This document shows positions 1 through 7,590 of a stretch of DNA of 10,634 bases, in pieces. Made by a program: the position numbers and the translations under genes. The notes beneath the pieces are model-generated. The model made no database searches, had not been told where the DNA came from, and worked only from the letters and a program-made list of their open reading frames with translations. This stretch comes from Hemicentrotus pulcherrimus (Eukaryota > Echinodermata > Echinoidea > Camarodonta > Strongylocentrotidae): the NCBI GenBank assembly GCA_003118195.1, contig BEXV01000021.1, positions 216,690 to 227,323 of the forward strand, in the 5' to 3' direction. Within the stretch, counting starts at the first letter, position 1. Each line of letters opens with the position of its first letter.

Positions 1-7
1 GTCAAAC

Positions 8-40
8 GGGACGGACGTACGGACGGACGTACGGACGGAC
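8..40. repeat. Short tandem repeat of ACGG/ACGT units
   Basis: About three copies of a 12-base unit (GGACGGACGTAC) run without interruption at the left edge of the window. The array probably continues to the left. It directly precedes the hairpin at 55-88, so the two may belong to one repeat family. Confidence 0.8.
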
Positions 41-54
41 AACCCGAAAACATG

Positions 55-88
55 ATGCCTCCGGCACCACCTTCGGTGGCGGAGGCAT
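55..88. repeat. GC-rich hairpin next to the tandem repeat
   Basis: ATGCCTCCG at the left pairs with CGGAGGCAT at the right, and a further CCACC/GGTGG pair closes on a short loop. This gives 14-bp arms with one 3-base bulge. Its GC content is far above the surroundings, which suggests a piece of a dispersed repeat and not local sequence. No function is assigned. Confidence 0.7.
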
Positions 89-453
89 AAAAAGGATATT
101 GATGGGAAAAAGATTGGATATCATGCCTTGATGCATAAAATAACATCAGTATGATAATGATTGATTTTTATTACTGTGTATGTATCGCCATTTCTTTTGT
201 GAGGGGCGCCTCAAACCACTTTCATATAATAAACAAAATTGAAAACTATAGTCCTAAACCAAAAGAAAAGTTGCGCTAAGCTCAGTTAAGACCCACAAAC
301 AAAAAATATACATACATGTATAAATATAAATTTTAAAAACTAAAAATTAAAAAATTAAATGGGAGTGCAGAGTGAGCTCTGATGAACAAATAAGTATTTT
401 CCGCACTGGATGAGGCCTAATACATTATTTTGTGACTAGCACTTCATGCTTAC
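89..453. other. AT-rich non-coding stretch, intron of the JmjC gene
   Basis: This lies downstream (minus strand) of the splice donor of the 573-454 exon. I translated it looking for the expected continuation of the JmjC domain and saw no plausible exon. It holds A/T-rich runs only. The remaining exons of the gene must lie to the left of the window. Confidence 0.6.
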
Positions 454-573
454 CTGATTTGGGTCTGCTATGATCCACTGCTTGGTTCCATTGAACACAC
501 AGTGGACAGAGCTGTACGGATCACGATGGAGCAAAGTCTTCCCTCCTCGAGAACTCAGAAACAAGTGAACTTC
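454..573 (-). CDS. JmjC/cupin_8 dioxygenase-like protein, exon 3 (iron-binding exon)
   Basis: A 40-codon exon, residues 179-218 of the assembled protein. It begins after an acceptor AG at 575-574 (intron end CTTGAATCCCAAG) and ends with CAG before the consensus donor GTAAGC at 453; both junctions are phase 0. It encodes the JmjC signature: H194-R195-D196, of which His and Asp would bind Fe(II), then FNGTKQW with Lys209. That lysine sits 13 residues after the Asp, the spacing of the 2-oxoglutarate-binding Lys in FIH-type cupin_8 enzymes (known from the family). The second metal histidine is not in this exon and none is found further left, so the gene is cut by the window edge. By family the product is expected to be a hydroxylase or demethylase; its substrate cannot be read from sequence. 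Confidence 0.87.
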
Positions 574-1505
574 CTTGGGATTCAAGTAAGGATAAACAAA
601 AATCAAGCATTGTTCACTGATCAGCATTCAAGAAAATGGGTAAATATATCCATCAGTTCATTAACAAACCCAATCTTGCAGAAGATGCCGATGGATGTGT
701 TCAGCATACTCTTATCTAACTTCCCTTTGCCACCTTTAAAGATTCCTTGCCTTTGTAGTACTATGGCTACTTGACAGGAAACTAATTAAAACCTGGGCAG
801 CGTTTCACAAAACTATAGAGTACAAGCTTGCTGACACCCTATCCAGACACGCGTATTGAAAATTAACAAACGTGTCAATGGGATGTTGGTGAACTTGTAC
901 TTTATGACGGTTTCGTGAAACGATGCCCGGGTACACTTTTGAGTGATATATGGCATTGCAACATCCCATGCAGGGGAGTGATTTGGGAGAATCAAAACAA
1001 CTTTGTAAATTGAAAATATGTTTTGACATATGATCCACATTTCCTCTGACAACACTGGCCCTGTATTTCATTTAAAATCAAAATTATTATTGTTAAAATT
1101 TATTATCAGAAGTATAGATAGTTAGGGTTACAATTTGGTTTTAGCAGCTAGTTAGATTTAGGGTTGGGGTTAGGTTTTGTTTTGTTGTTTGTTTGTTTTT
1201 ATTTATGCACTTTCAAAATAGAACGTAATCATATACATAAAGTAACAAATATTTCTGCATTTTACATAATTCTACATTTTTAAGTACACTAAATAACATG
1301 CATACAAACATGGGTCCATGATTGAAGTTAGGAAATTGGTTTAGGAGTAAATGTCACTGGAGTATATGTCAAACCATCCTAAAACCCTTGTTTGTACCCT
1401 TGTCAGGAAGTATTTTCAAGCATTTTTTCCTGGAACCCCCCATCATTAATATTGGCACCAAGATCGAGAGATACATGTTTGCCCTGGCAAGAACCCTGTA
1501 CCTAC
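574..1505 (-). other. Intron of the JmjC gene
   Basis: A phase-0 intron of 932 bp between the 1689-1506 exon (donor GTAGGT) and the 573-454 exon (acceptor AG at 574). It contains the foldback element at 791-932, a T/G-rich stretch around 1170-1200 and otherwise AT-rich sequence. I see no other exon in it on either strand. Confidence 0.75.
791..932. repeat. 142-bp foldback (MITE-like) element
   Basis: The left end reads ACCTGGGCAGCGTTTCAC. The reverse complement of the right end reads ACCCGGGCATCGTTTCAC. Pairing continues inward through GTACAAG on both sides and weakly to a GACACG/CGTGTC pair near the centre, so almost the whole element folds on itself. It has no coding capacity. No clear target-site duplication is visible. 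Palindromes of this kind are typical of non-autonomous DNA elements. Confidence 0.75.
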
Positions 1506-1689
1506 CTGAACACACTGTGCTAGCGATCCACAGGTTAAGAACTGAGGAAAGGAGATGTCTTTCTCCATTGGAGCAGGGACTTGTGATATGATGTACCCGT
1601 CCAGGGTCTGGTACCGGTCAAGGAAGTTCCTGATGGAGTCCCGTCCCATCCCTCCCACTCCGCTCGGTATCCTGGAGTTGTCCTCACTC
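1506..1689 (-). CDS. JmjC/cupin_8 dioxygenase-like protein, exon 2
   Basis: A 184-base exon: one base completing split codon Arg117, then 61 codons for residues 118-178. The acceptor is AG at 1691-1690 (CCAATATAG), though its pyrimidine tract is weak. The donor is CAG before GTAGGT at 1505. The exon carries the middle of the cupin_8 region: a basic/glycine segment (RIPSGVGGMGRDSIRNFL), then DGYIISQVPAPM and a conserved-looking FPQFLTCGSL stretch that leads into the metal-binding exon. Phases match both neighbours exactly. Bits of the same region on the plus strand are open by chance and lack any recognisable domain. The order of motifs, from N-terminal cupin segment to HxD, is that expected for the family. 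Confidence 0.85.
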
Positions 1690-1806
1690 CTATATTGGAT
1701 AGATGGAAGAAGAAAAAATACCCTAACCATAACATCATGTTATTTGTCTTCCCCTTCTCCCTCTTTTTTTTTTTTTTCATCTTCTTTTTGTATAAAATCA
1801 AATGAA

Positions 1807-1924
1807 TTAGACATTTCGTCCCTATTTTCACGAAGTGACGGTAGTGAATGAAAATCGCATACAATTTGCGTGCAGATTTTTCCTCACTACCGTCACTTCG
1901 AGAAAATAGGAACGATTTGTCTAA
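1807..1924. repeat. 118-bp near-perfect palindromic (MITE-like) element
   Basis: The ends are TTAGACA and TGTCTAA. Over the first 50 bases the left arm and the reverse complement of the right arm agree at about 43 positions, including an uninterrupted 17-base block, CGAAGTGACGGTAGTGA. The loop is about 16-18 bases. It sits inside an intron of the JmjC gene and would form a strong hairpin in the pre-mRNA. There is no coding capacity. Flanking target-site duplication is unclear. Confidence 0.85.
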
Positions 1925-2020
1925 CGTTAATACAAGTCTTCCCATTATTGCAACTAAACCTTAACATGTATGTAAGATGAATTCAGAAACATGAGATAGA
2001 AAAAATACAAGTATAAAATA

Positions 2021-2114
2021 GGAGAGAGAGAGAAAGACAGAGACATGGAGACAGCACAGACACACACATGCACACAGAAAGAGACATGAAGAGAAGGAGG
2101 GAGACAGAGAGATG
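2021..2114. repeat. Polypurine / GA-rich simple repeat
   Basis: About 94 bases almost entirely of A and G on the plus strand (GGAGAGAGAGAGAAAG and variants), with a short CA-repeat in the middle (ACACACACATG). It lies in an intron of the minus-strand gene, so its transcript is pyrimidine-rich. No further function is claimed. Confidence 0.8.
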
Positions 2115-2276
2115 AAACCAATACAGAATTGAAGGTTAGAGGATCAGAAGGATAAGGACAAATAAGGATAAATTTAAAAAATGAAAATGACAAAAACTGC
2201 AATTAAAGATTCAAGATAACAAGCTTTCTTTTTAACAAGTGAAAAAAAAACCCAAATAAGATCTCTTAAGCATTAC

Positions 2277-2637
2277 CTAGCTTCAAGCCTGACAGACAGA
2301 TCTCCATAATTTTCCTTCAAGTAATCTTCAGTCCACAGATGATAGGCTGAAGAGTGTTTCGCTGCTCCTCGCAAAACAACGGGCTTGTACTCTTTGATGA
2401 ATCTCTCATGAAACTCTGCGGGGCTAGGGAACTTATCTTCTGGACCTACATGTATCTCGTCTATGTAAGGCGTTGGCTCGGCGTGCTTGCCAAAGGTATT
2501 TGCAGGCCGGCCCCGATAGAATGGATTTCGAGGATCCAGGTCAGGTACGTCAAAATCTACGCCCGGTTCCACAAAATGAAGGATGTTCATAGAACACGCA
2601 AAGATGAAGAGGTGGACCAGTGTCATGATGCCAAATT
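2277..2637 (-). CDS. JmjC/cupin_8 dioxygenase-like protein, first coding exon
   Basis: Coding starts at ATG 2626-2624 and runs 116 codons plus two bases to 2277, before the donor GTAATG. Residues 1-19 (MTLVHLFIFACSMNILHFV) are hydrophobic and look like a signal peptide or anchor, suggesting an ER or secreted protein (inference). Residues about 66-116 are the start of a cupin_8 region: FPSPAEFHERFIKEYKPVVL followed by RGAAKHSSAYHLWTEDYL, the family's usual '-KPVVLRGAA--W-' pattern. Eleven bases upstream of the ATG, a good acceptor (TTTTTGTTAAACCTCAG, AG at 2639-2638) indicates a 5' intron, so the 5' UTR lies further right. The frame stays open through those bases (FGI before Met), so a slightly longer N-terminus from an upstream exon is possible. 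I do not recognise an exact orthologue and give no symbol. Confidence 0.85.
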
Positions 2638-3540
2638 CTGAGGTTTAACAAAAAGAGATTAAATATATAATTATTATAGTCTTATAATAGTTTTGTAAAA
2701 TATTCTGCATAGACCCTAGTGCATCTTTTAATCAATGACATATATACAGTGGTATAATATGGTAGACCTAGATTCAGATAAGTACATGTACAGTGAAAAA
2801 TATTGCATCAGACAGAGCTAGAGGGCAACATGGAGGGTGACAATAACAGTGGCAGTATAAAACTACCGGTACTGTGGAAGTTGGCTGATCAACTGCATCC
2901 CTTTTTTTTTTAAATTGCTCACTTTTGGACATCAATTAGATTCGATACGAAGTTCAATACACTGCATTTTAAAGAAATTCCATGTTTTGATGAAAAGATT
3001 TTAGGATTCAGGAAAACATGATAGGGCATAATCAAATCTGAAAAATAACAACAAAAACCATCACCTATTCCTGCTTTGCCCCACCCACTTTTTTTAAAAG
3101 GGGTCAGGGGCGGATCCAATCCACCAATGACCATATATCAAATGTCAACTCAAGGCTGTTTTACCCATCAACAATTGTTTGAATGAAAGTTTATGAACTT
3201 GAAATTTACAGCTAGATATAAAAGTCCTATTCATAATTAAGAGATCTTACACATGTACGTTGACTCGGCCACTTTTACTTGTCATATTGCATTGTGAGCA
3301 TTACAAAAGCTAGAGAAAAGCGAAAAGAGTATCCAAAATGTAAAATAGACTTGCTATAACAGGCACACAATCAGTGACCGTGACACCGAGAGGATTTGTT
3401 CATATTTAGAAAATAAAAATTACATTAATATATTTTAAAAGAGTCACACTTTTATTAAGTAATTCAATAAAAGTTTAAGAAGTTTTATAGCTAGATCTAC
3501 CTAGATTTAGTCCCTATGTGGAATTAAAAAGAACTTTCAC
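2638..3540. other. Non-coding stretch, probable 5' intron of the JmjC gene
   Basis: It lies between the acceptor at 2638 and the CpG-richer region near 3600. AT-rich with T runs (2891-2901) and A/T microsatellite-like pieces. Around 3090-3125 a GC-richer patch (AGGGGTCAGGGGCGGATCCA) resembles the end of a dispersed repeat, but no partner end is seen. A TATAAAAG at 3217-3224 is isolated and not claimed as a promoter. No exon is recognised. Confidence 0.5.
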
Positions 3541-3542
3541 AC

Positions 3543-3707
3543 CTATAATCCCTCCATAATAATAATAAAAAATAGTATAAGCAGCAGCAACAATAGACGG
3601 AAGCTTCTTCGTGTGTGAGCTCTATCCTCGACGCGACGCGCAGAGGAGCTGACCGAGGAGAGGTCAACCATCCTCATTATCGTATTTGAATATTCATTAG
3701 CCACCAT
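3543..3707 (-). CDS. Candidate 54-residue small ORF with hydrophobic C-terminal half
   Basis: An ATG at 3707-3705 in the favourable context CAAAATGG opens 54 codons to TAG at 3545-3543. The N-terminal half is polar (MVANEYSNTIMRMVDLSS), then basic (ARR, THTRRSFR-type), and residues 37-50 are a purely hydrophobic run (LLLLLLILFFIIIM), followed by EGL and the stop. It looks like a tail-anchored or single-span peptide. Part of the hydrophobic run is encoded by trinucleotide repeats (AAT and GCA on the plus strand), which could produce it by chance. It lies upstream of the JmjC exons on the same strand, so it may be a 5'-UTR upstream ORF. TAG is directly followed by GTGTGA, a mediocre donor. I recognise no homologue, and coding status is uncertain. 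Confidence 0.25.
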   Translation of the reverse strand: MVANEYSNTIMRMVDLSSVSSSARRVEDRAHTRRSFRLLLLLLILFFIIIMEGL

Positions 3708-3766
3708 TTTGATTCGTTTCGGTGAGAATAATTGACAAGGGTCATCGAAAAGCAGCCAAAAGCTCG
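3600..3766 (+). promoter_or_regulatory. CpG-richer probable promoter and plus-strand first exon
   Basis: This stretch contains several CpGs (CTCGACGCGACGCGCAGAGG) in an otherwise CpG-poor, AT-rich window, as at many metazoan promoters. On the plus strand it ends at CTCG before GTAAGTCC at 3767, a full consensus splice donor followed by a long pyrimidine-rich stretch; a second donor-like site (GGTGAGAA) lies at 3722. There is no ATG in this plus-strand piece, so it would be a 5'-UTR exon. Its position upstream of the minus-strand JmjC gene suggests a shared bidirectional promoter. The transcription start is not determined. Confidence 0.45.
3700..3711 (-). promoter_or_regulatory. YY1 / TISU-like element around a minus-strand ATG
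   Basis: The minus strand reads CAAAATGGTGGC. This matches 10 of 12 positions of the TISU consensus SAASATGGCGGC (known from mammalian genes with very short 5' UTRs), which is also a YY1 binding site. Such elements normally sit just downstream of a transcription start with the ATG in use, which would orient a minus-strand transcript starting near 3720-3740. With two mismatches the match could be chance. Confidence 0.35.
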
Positions 3767-4069
3767 GTAAGTCCTTTTTCTTTCTCTTTTAATGACATTT
3801 CTTGGGGAAGGGGGGTAAAAAGGGAACTTTTAGGGACTGACAATTGCCTAGAATTTTACTGCAATTGAAGATAATGATGCATTTCTCCCCAACTTTATCA
3901 TATTTGTGGGAGTGGCCTAACGGCTGAAATCTAGTCTTTAATCCTCAACACAGTGACATAGCGGCTATGACTATGAGGGTCATATCGTCTGTGTATGGGG
4001 AATATCGACAAATTCCAGTTTTATTAAAGAATGACCCATACCAGACGGTTATTTGATTTCTGTCTACAG

Positions 4070-4252
4070 CAACAAATACGGCAGTCAGTCTAGTCCTTCC
4101 GGTTTCCAGGTGCAGAGGATTGTTCGAACTTCCAATGTCGATACACAGCCACCACAAATCCCAGGCCAGCAGTTCACCGTACGCGATCTATTGCTTCCCG
4201 CTGCGCGCTGAATGAGATCTCCTCAGCAGAACTTCTTAATTGTAAATTTACA
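4070..4252 (+). other. Candidate plus-strand second exon, coding status uncertain
   Basis: A plausible acceptor (ATTTGATTTCTGTCTACAG, AG at 4068-4069) would pair with the strong donor at 3767, removing a 303-base intron. The frame from 4071 is open for 46 codons to TGA at 4209 and reads like ordinary protein (NKYGSQSSPSGFQVQRI at its start, FTVRDLLLPAAR at its end), but there is no ATG in that frame. ATG codons at 4134 (25-codon ORF) and 4212 are alternatives. The ORF from 4212 runs to a CAG before GTGATT at 4253, a possible donor. I recognise no domain, and an open run of this length can be chance. Confidence 0.25.
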
Positions 4253-4821
4253 GGTGATTATGCATGCATGATCACTAAAATGTACGATCATGAGATCATG
4301 CCATCTAAGAGAATTAACCAAAATAAAAAAAATTGGAGTAAAGTAAACTATAACATGAAATAGGACACTTAGGAGAAATACATACCCAATGTCTAAGTTC
4401 TAACAGCGCGGCGTTGACCAATGTTAAAGGCAATACAATAACAATCAACAGCTCCAGCTCAGCTCCATGCATGCAGGCATATACCATAGGTCCACGTGTA
4501 CAAAAGAGGGCGTGTCCAAGTAAATGGTAAACGAGTATATATCTGGTAAATTTGGTATCTGGTATCTTTCTGCCTATCTCTTATTTAGCCATATAGAGAA
4601 AGAACCAAATTGTGACATTGTCTTCTGGGCCACATCCAGCAGTACAAGTGATATCAACTGTATGTATAATTCTCCTCCTCTTTTTGTGTGCATGAAATAT
4701 TAACATGAATGTGGTTTATTTCAAAATATGTCTTTATAGAGAAATACTTGTGCTGGTAAATATTATACCTCAACAATTCAGCAGAAAACTCAATGTCTAA
4801 ATGACTTTTGTTGCCAAGACC
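4253..4821. other. Non-coding AT-rich stretch
   Basis: No exon-like frame or long repeat is seen. A small palindrome occurs at about 4264-4301 (GCATGATC pairing with GATCATGC), and GCATGC-type words recur around 4467-4480. Confidence 0.5.
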
Positions 4822-4860
4822 TGAAAGAAAGAAAGAAATAATGAAAGAAAGAAAGAAGGG
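4822..4860. repeat. (GAAA)n microsatellite
   Basis: Repeated GAAA units interrupted once (GAAATAATGAAA) and ending in GAAGGG. A simple tetranucleotide repeat. The T-rich stretch that follows from 4868 adds to local low complexity. Confidence 0.85.
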
Positions 4861-5024
4861 AGAAAGATTTTTTTTGTTTTTTTGTTTACAGGTACATTTA
4901 ATAAACTTTTACTGAACTTAAAAATTGGCTGCTTGAGATATATGGCTATACAAATTAATGTGAAAGAAAAGTATAGAGAAAAGGACACAGACATGGTTCC
5001 AAGTTCAATTATTTTCCTTTTTCA

Positions 5025-5052
5025 GGGGGCGGGGACAGGGAGGGGTTTTGGG
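5025..5052 (+). other. G-quadruplex-forming tract
   Basis: Five G runs of 3-5 bases (GGGGG, GGGG, GGG, GGGG, GGG) are separated by loops of only 1-4 bases within 28 bases. This meets the usual G3+N1-7 pattern on the plus strand. It is preceded by a pyrimidine stretch ending in CAG, so it also mimics a splice acceptor, but no open exon of recognisable character follows. Confidence 0.7.
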
Positions 5053-5530
5053 TATTCTGCATTCATTTTTCTACAAATGTCTTGCTTGAATTTATTTGTA
5101 CTGAATAAATTATGAGGGGATGATATGGATATTAATCTAATCAAAAGAAATATGTGATTGATAATATAAGTTTGTCAGTCGTATATTTTTGTTTTCCGTT
5201 AAATTGAACAAGTGCAATGTTTACCAAGTTTATTCACTAAAAAAAAATAAGTTAAATTACAACATTTAACCCTGAGCCTTCATGGGGGNTCTCTCATTCT
5301 TTCAATTTGTATTCATGCAACTTGATCTGTCATGGTTAAATCTCCACCTAGAAGAGCCAATATAATTAGGATGCTCCAACTTTATGATTGAAATTCAAAT
5401 CACTGAATGTCCCCAAAGTCATATGAAGCTTGCAGCTATGTAACACAAGTCACAAGTAAGCCCAAGCAGAAATTGCCCAAATTGCAATATTTAAAAGTTT
5501 TACCGATTTCCCTCTACAATCCATTGATAA
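5053..5530. other. Non-coding stretch with one ambiguous base
   Basis: AT-rich sequence with no gene seen. Position 5289 is an N within CATGGGGGNT, probably a miscounted G run or assembly ambiguity. From about 5450 it borders the long hairpin element, but its sequence does not pair with the opposite flank. Confidence 0.6.
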
Positions 5531-6269
5531 ATGACACATATTTGTAAAGCTTAGATCCTCCTCTTTCATTTGATGCAACTCATATAATGCATACTTCAAG
5601 CATGAGTGATTAAAATCAATTTGAAGAGAGGGAAACAAAAAATCATTTGGCGGACGATATACTAATTTCAAAGGGAAAATCACATTTCTAGAAAGTTGAG
5701 TTTCTGCCCTTTCATATGACACCTCAATGAGCTAGGAATAACAAAGTTCTGTTTGTTTAAAGTAGTGCTTGCATTTCCATAATTTGATTAAACGAATTTG
5801 TTTTCACTGGCTGCCAGCCGTATCAACAAACAAAATTAACAAAAGACTTAACTCCGTTTCGTTGACAATCAGCCGTTGACGAAAGACTTCATGCATGGCG
5901 GTTTGTCAACGAAACGGAGTTAAGTCTATTGAAAATTCTGCTTTTTGCTACGGCAGGCAGCCAGTGAAAAAGCATTTGTTTGCTGAAATTATGAAAATGT
6001 AAGGGCTACTTTAAACAAACAGAACTACTTTAAACAAACAGAACTTTGTCATTCCTTGCTCATTTTTCCTGATAGCGGTGTCATATGAAAGGGCAGAAAC
6101 CCAACTTTCTAGAAATATGATTTTCTCTTTGAAATTCAGATACCGCCCGCCAAATGACTTTACGGTTTGCTCTCTTCAAATTGATTTTAATCACTCATGC
6201 GTTAAATATGCATCATATGAGTTGCATCAAATGAAAGAAGAGGATCTAAGCTTTCCAAATATGTGTCAT
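5531..6269. repeat. Long inverted-repeat (hairpin) element with ~340-365 bp arms
   Basis: The left arm (5531-5866) and right arm (5905-6269) are reverse complements along their whole length, around a 38-base spacer. In the outer 192 bases I count 20 differences (about 90% identity). The innermost 22 bases (5845-5866 and 5905-5926) pair perfectly. Beyond 6269 the right flank ends at 6341 with GGGACGCACTG followed by TA, which looks like a Tc1/mariner-type tip (CAGTGCGTCCC on the other strand). The left flank lacks a matching tip, so the element is truncated, rearranged or inserted into another repeat. Each arm has an equivalent open frame of 64 codons beginning with GTG and not ATG. The differences are 6 synonymous codons against 10 amino-acid changes, as expected for non-coding DNA. 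Confidence 0.9.
6006..6043. repeat. 19-bp perfect tandem duplication inside the right hairpin arm
   Basis: CTACTTTAAACAAACAGAA occurs twice back to back. The left arm has the corresponding sequence only once (near 5746-5764), so the duplication happened after the two arms existed. Confidence 0.9.
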
Positions 6270-6341
6270 TAATTATAAATGTGATTAAGTTATGATAAAA
6301 CATTGATAATTCACGCTTTCATTTTTTTCTGGGACGCACTG

Positions 6342-7217
6342 TATATTGATTTCACTGGGTATCACAAAGCAGTGTGAAATGGCATATACATGTACGAACA
6401 AAACATTTGACATCCTTGCAATCAGCCACTCAGGTCCCAATATTTTTAAATCAAATAAATTTTTTTTTTCATGTAATAATCTTAATTAATTGAAGCAGAA
6501 GGCCAGAAATGTCAACTAACTGGAAGAAAACCTTCAAAGCAAACATGGATTTCACACTGACACCTTTCCTGGAAGAAAAAAAAGAAAGAAAGAAAGAAAT
6601 TCAGACGGGAGATGAAAAAGCTTGCGAATATCAATAAAAAGTATATTTTAATACATTTTACATGTATTGAAATGCGAAATTTAAGAATTGAATGTAGCAC
6701 CAACATTATTTCCCTTTTGATGCAATAAAATTTTAAAAGCATGCATTTATTATATCACTATAATTGTTTACCATGTACAGGTAATTCTTTAAAATATCCA
6801 AGAAAGATTTTGCTTCATCTTTACTATTGCAAAATATATAATGTACTACTTTGTAAGTACATGTAAGGGAAAAAAGCTGTTTTAAACTTAAAGATTTTCT
6901 CACAATGGACATGGTAAACCTAAAAGTTAAGATAAAAAGGAGAAAAAACCTGTCAACAAAAAATAAAGAGTTTAAATACTATGAATGAATGATGGAAGGA
7001 GGTGATGTTTAACTTATACAAATCAATTGGTTAAAACAGCCATCGATACAGAAATATGAAGTGCACTTTGCTTTAGCCATCTCACTTCAATAGGGACTTT
7101 GAGGCTATAAGGCAAATTACAGGTATACATTTACGTGTATGCATAACATACACATAATTAATGTTATGCAATCAAAAATCAAATTCAATGCAAAAATCTT
7201 TGTCAAAACAAGAGCCA
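6342..7217. other. Non-coding AT-rich stretch with a GAAA microsatellite
   Basis: No exon-like frame is seen. It contains a short T run (6462-6469) and a purine simple repeat at about 6571-6599 (A run then AAAG units). The remainder is AT-rich. Confidence 0.55.
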
Positions 7218-7561
7218 TGTTACAAATGATAGACCAGTTCGTAGTTAGCATATAGGTCATATGACCCCAACATCCACATATCTTTTAAACATAGATAAAT
7301 CCAACTTTGTGCCTTTTGGAATAATCCGCACAGCTAAAGTCACGGAGGTGATTATTGTTTGCCCTCTTGAAAAGATTACTTACACCTGTGTTCAATAGAA
7401 TGCATCACTGGTGCATGCATGAAAAATGATTACATAACTTTTGTGAGTATGTATCTAATATTAGTCTCAGAGGGTTTTACAATTTTGTTCAAGTGACCTT
7501 TATCTGGGCGCTCAGATTGTTTCTACGAACTGGTATATTGTAATCACCTGTTACAAATGAT
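7218..7561. mobile_element. Inverted-repeat element flanked by a 13-bp direct repeat
   Basis: ACCAGTTCGTAG at 7233-7244 is the exact reverse complement of CTACGAACTGGT at 7523-7534, giving a 302-bp unit with 12-bp terminal inverted repeats and weaker pairing further in (AGGTCA-type words on both sides). Outside it, TGTTACAAATGAT occurs at 7218-7230 and again at 7549-7561. The direct repeats stand 2 and 14 bases from the inverted repeats, so they are not a textbook target-site duplication. No coding frame is present. A non-autonomous DNA element is the likely identity. Confidence 0.55.
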
Positions 7562-7590
7562 TGTATTTCAATAGTCAGAATGCAAACTGC

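Larger units (their letters stand above)
1690..2276 (-). other. Intron of the JmjC gene
   Basis: A phase-2 intron of 587 bp (donor GTAATG at 2276, acceptor AG at 1690). It holds a pyrimidine tract with a run of 14 T at 1764-1777, the palindromic element at 1807-1924 and the polypurine tract at 2021-2114. No exon is seen inside it. Confidence 0.75.

Noticed and set aside
805..1071. Two overlapping minus-strand open frames
   Set aside because: They run through the 791-932 foldback element and have no protein-like conservation.
1535..1945. Minus-strand open frame of 136 codons overlapping the JmjC exon
   Set aside because: It is a different frame that reads through the palindrome and a T/A-rich tract, giving poly-Lys and Phe runs with no domain. 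The exon in the other frame has the JmjC motifs and correct splice phases.
2354..2641. Plus-strand open frame opposite the first JmjC exon
   Set aside because: It is an antisense shadow of a real exon with no recognisable domain.
3085..3125. GC-rich patch with GGGGCGGATCC as a transposon end
   Set aside because: It looks like a dispersed-repeat tip, but no partner inverted end or target duplication is visible in the window.
3217..3224. TATAAAAG as a TATA box
   Set aside because: It stands alone in AT-rich DNA with no initiator, exon or CpG context nearby.
4100..4145. GTTCGAAC word as a tRNA B-box
   Set aside because: It deviates from the B-box consensus and no cloverleaf or A-box is found upstream.
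3945..4157. Minus-strand 70-codon open frame
   Set aside because: No domain, no supporting splice sites and no favourable start context. The plus-strand reading of the same interval is at least bordered by plausible splice sites.
5400..5420. CACTGAATGTCCCC as the missing left tip of the long hairpin element
   Set aside because: It matches CAGTGCGTCCC only loosely, and the sequence inside it does not pair with the right flank.
5527..6272. Matching 64-codon open frames in the two hairpin arms as a conserved small protein
   Set aside because: Both start at GTG, not ATG, and codon differences (6 silent, 10 replacing) fit neutral drift. The shared frame follows from the arms being copies of the same repeat.
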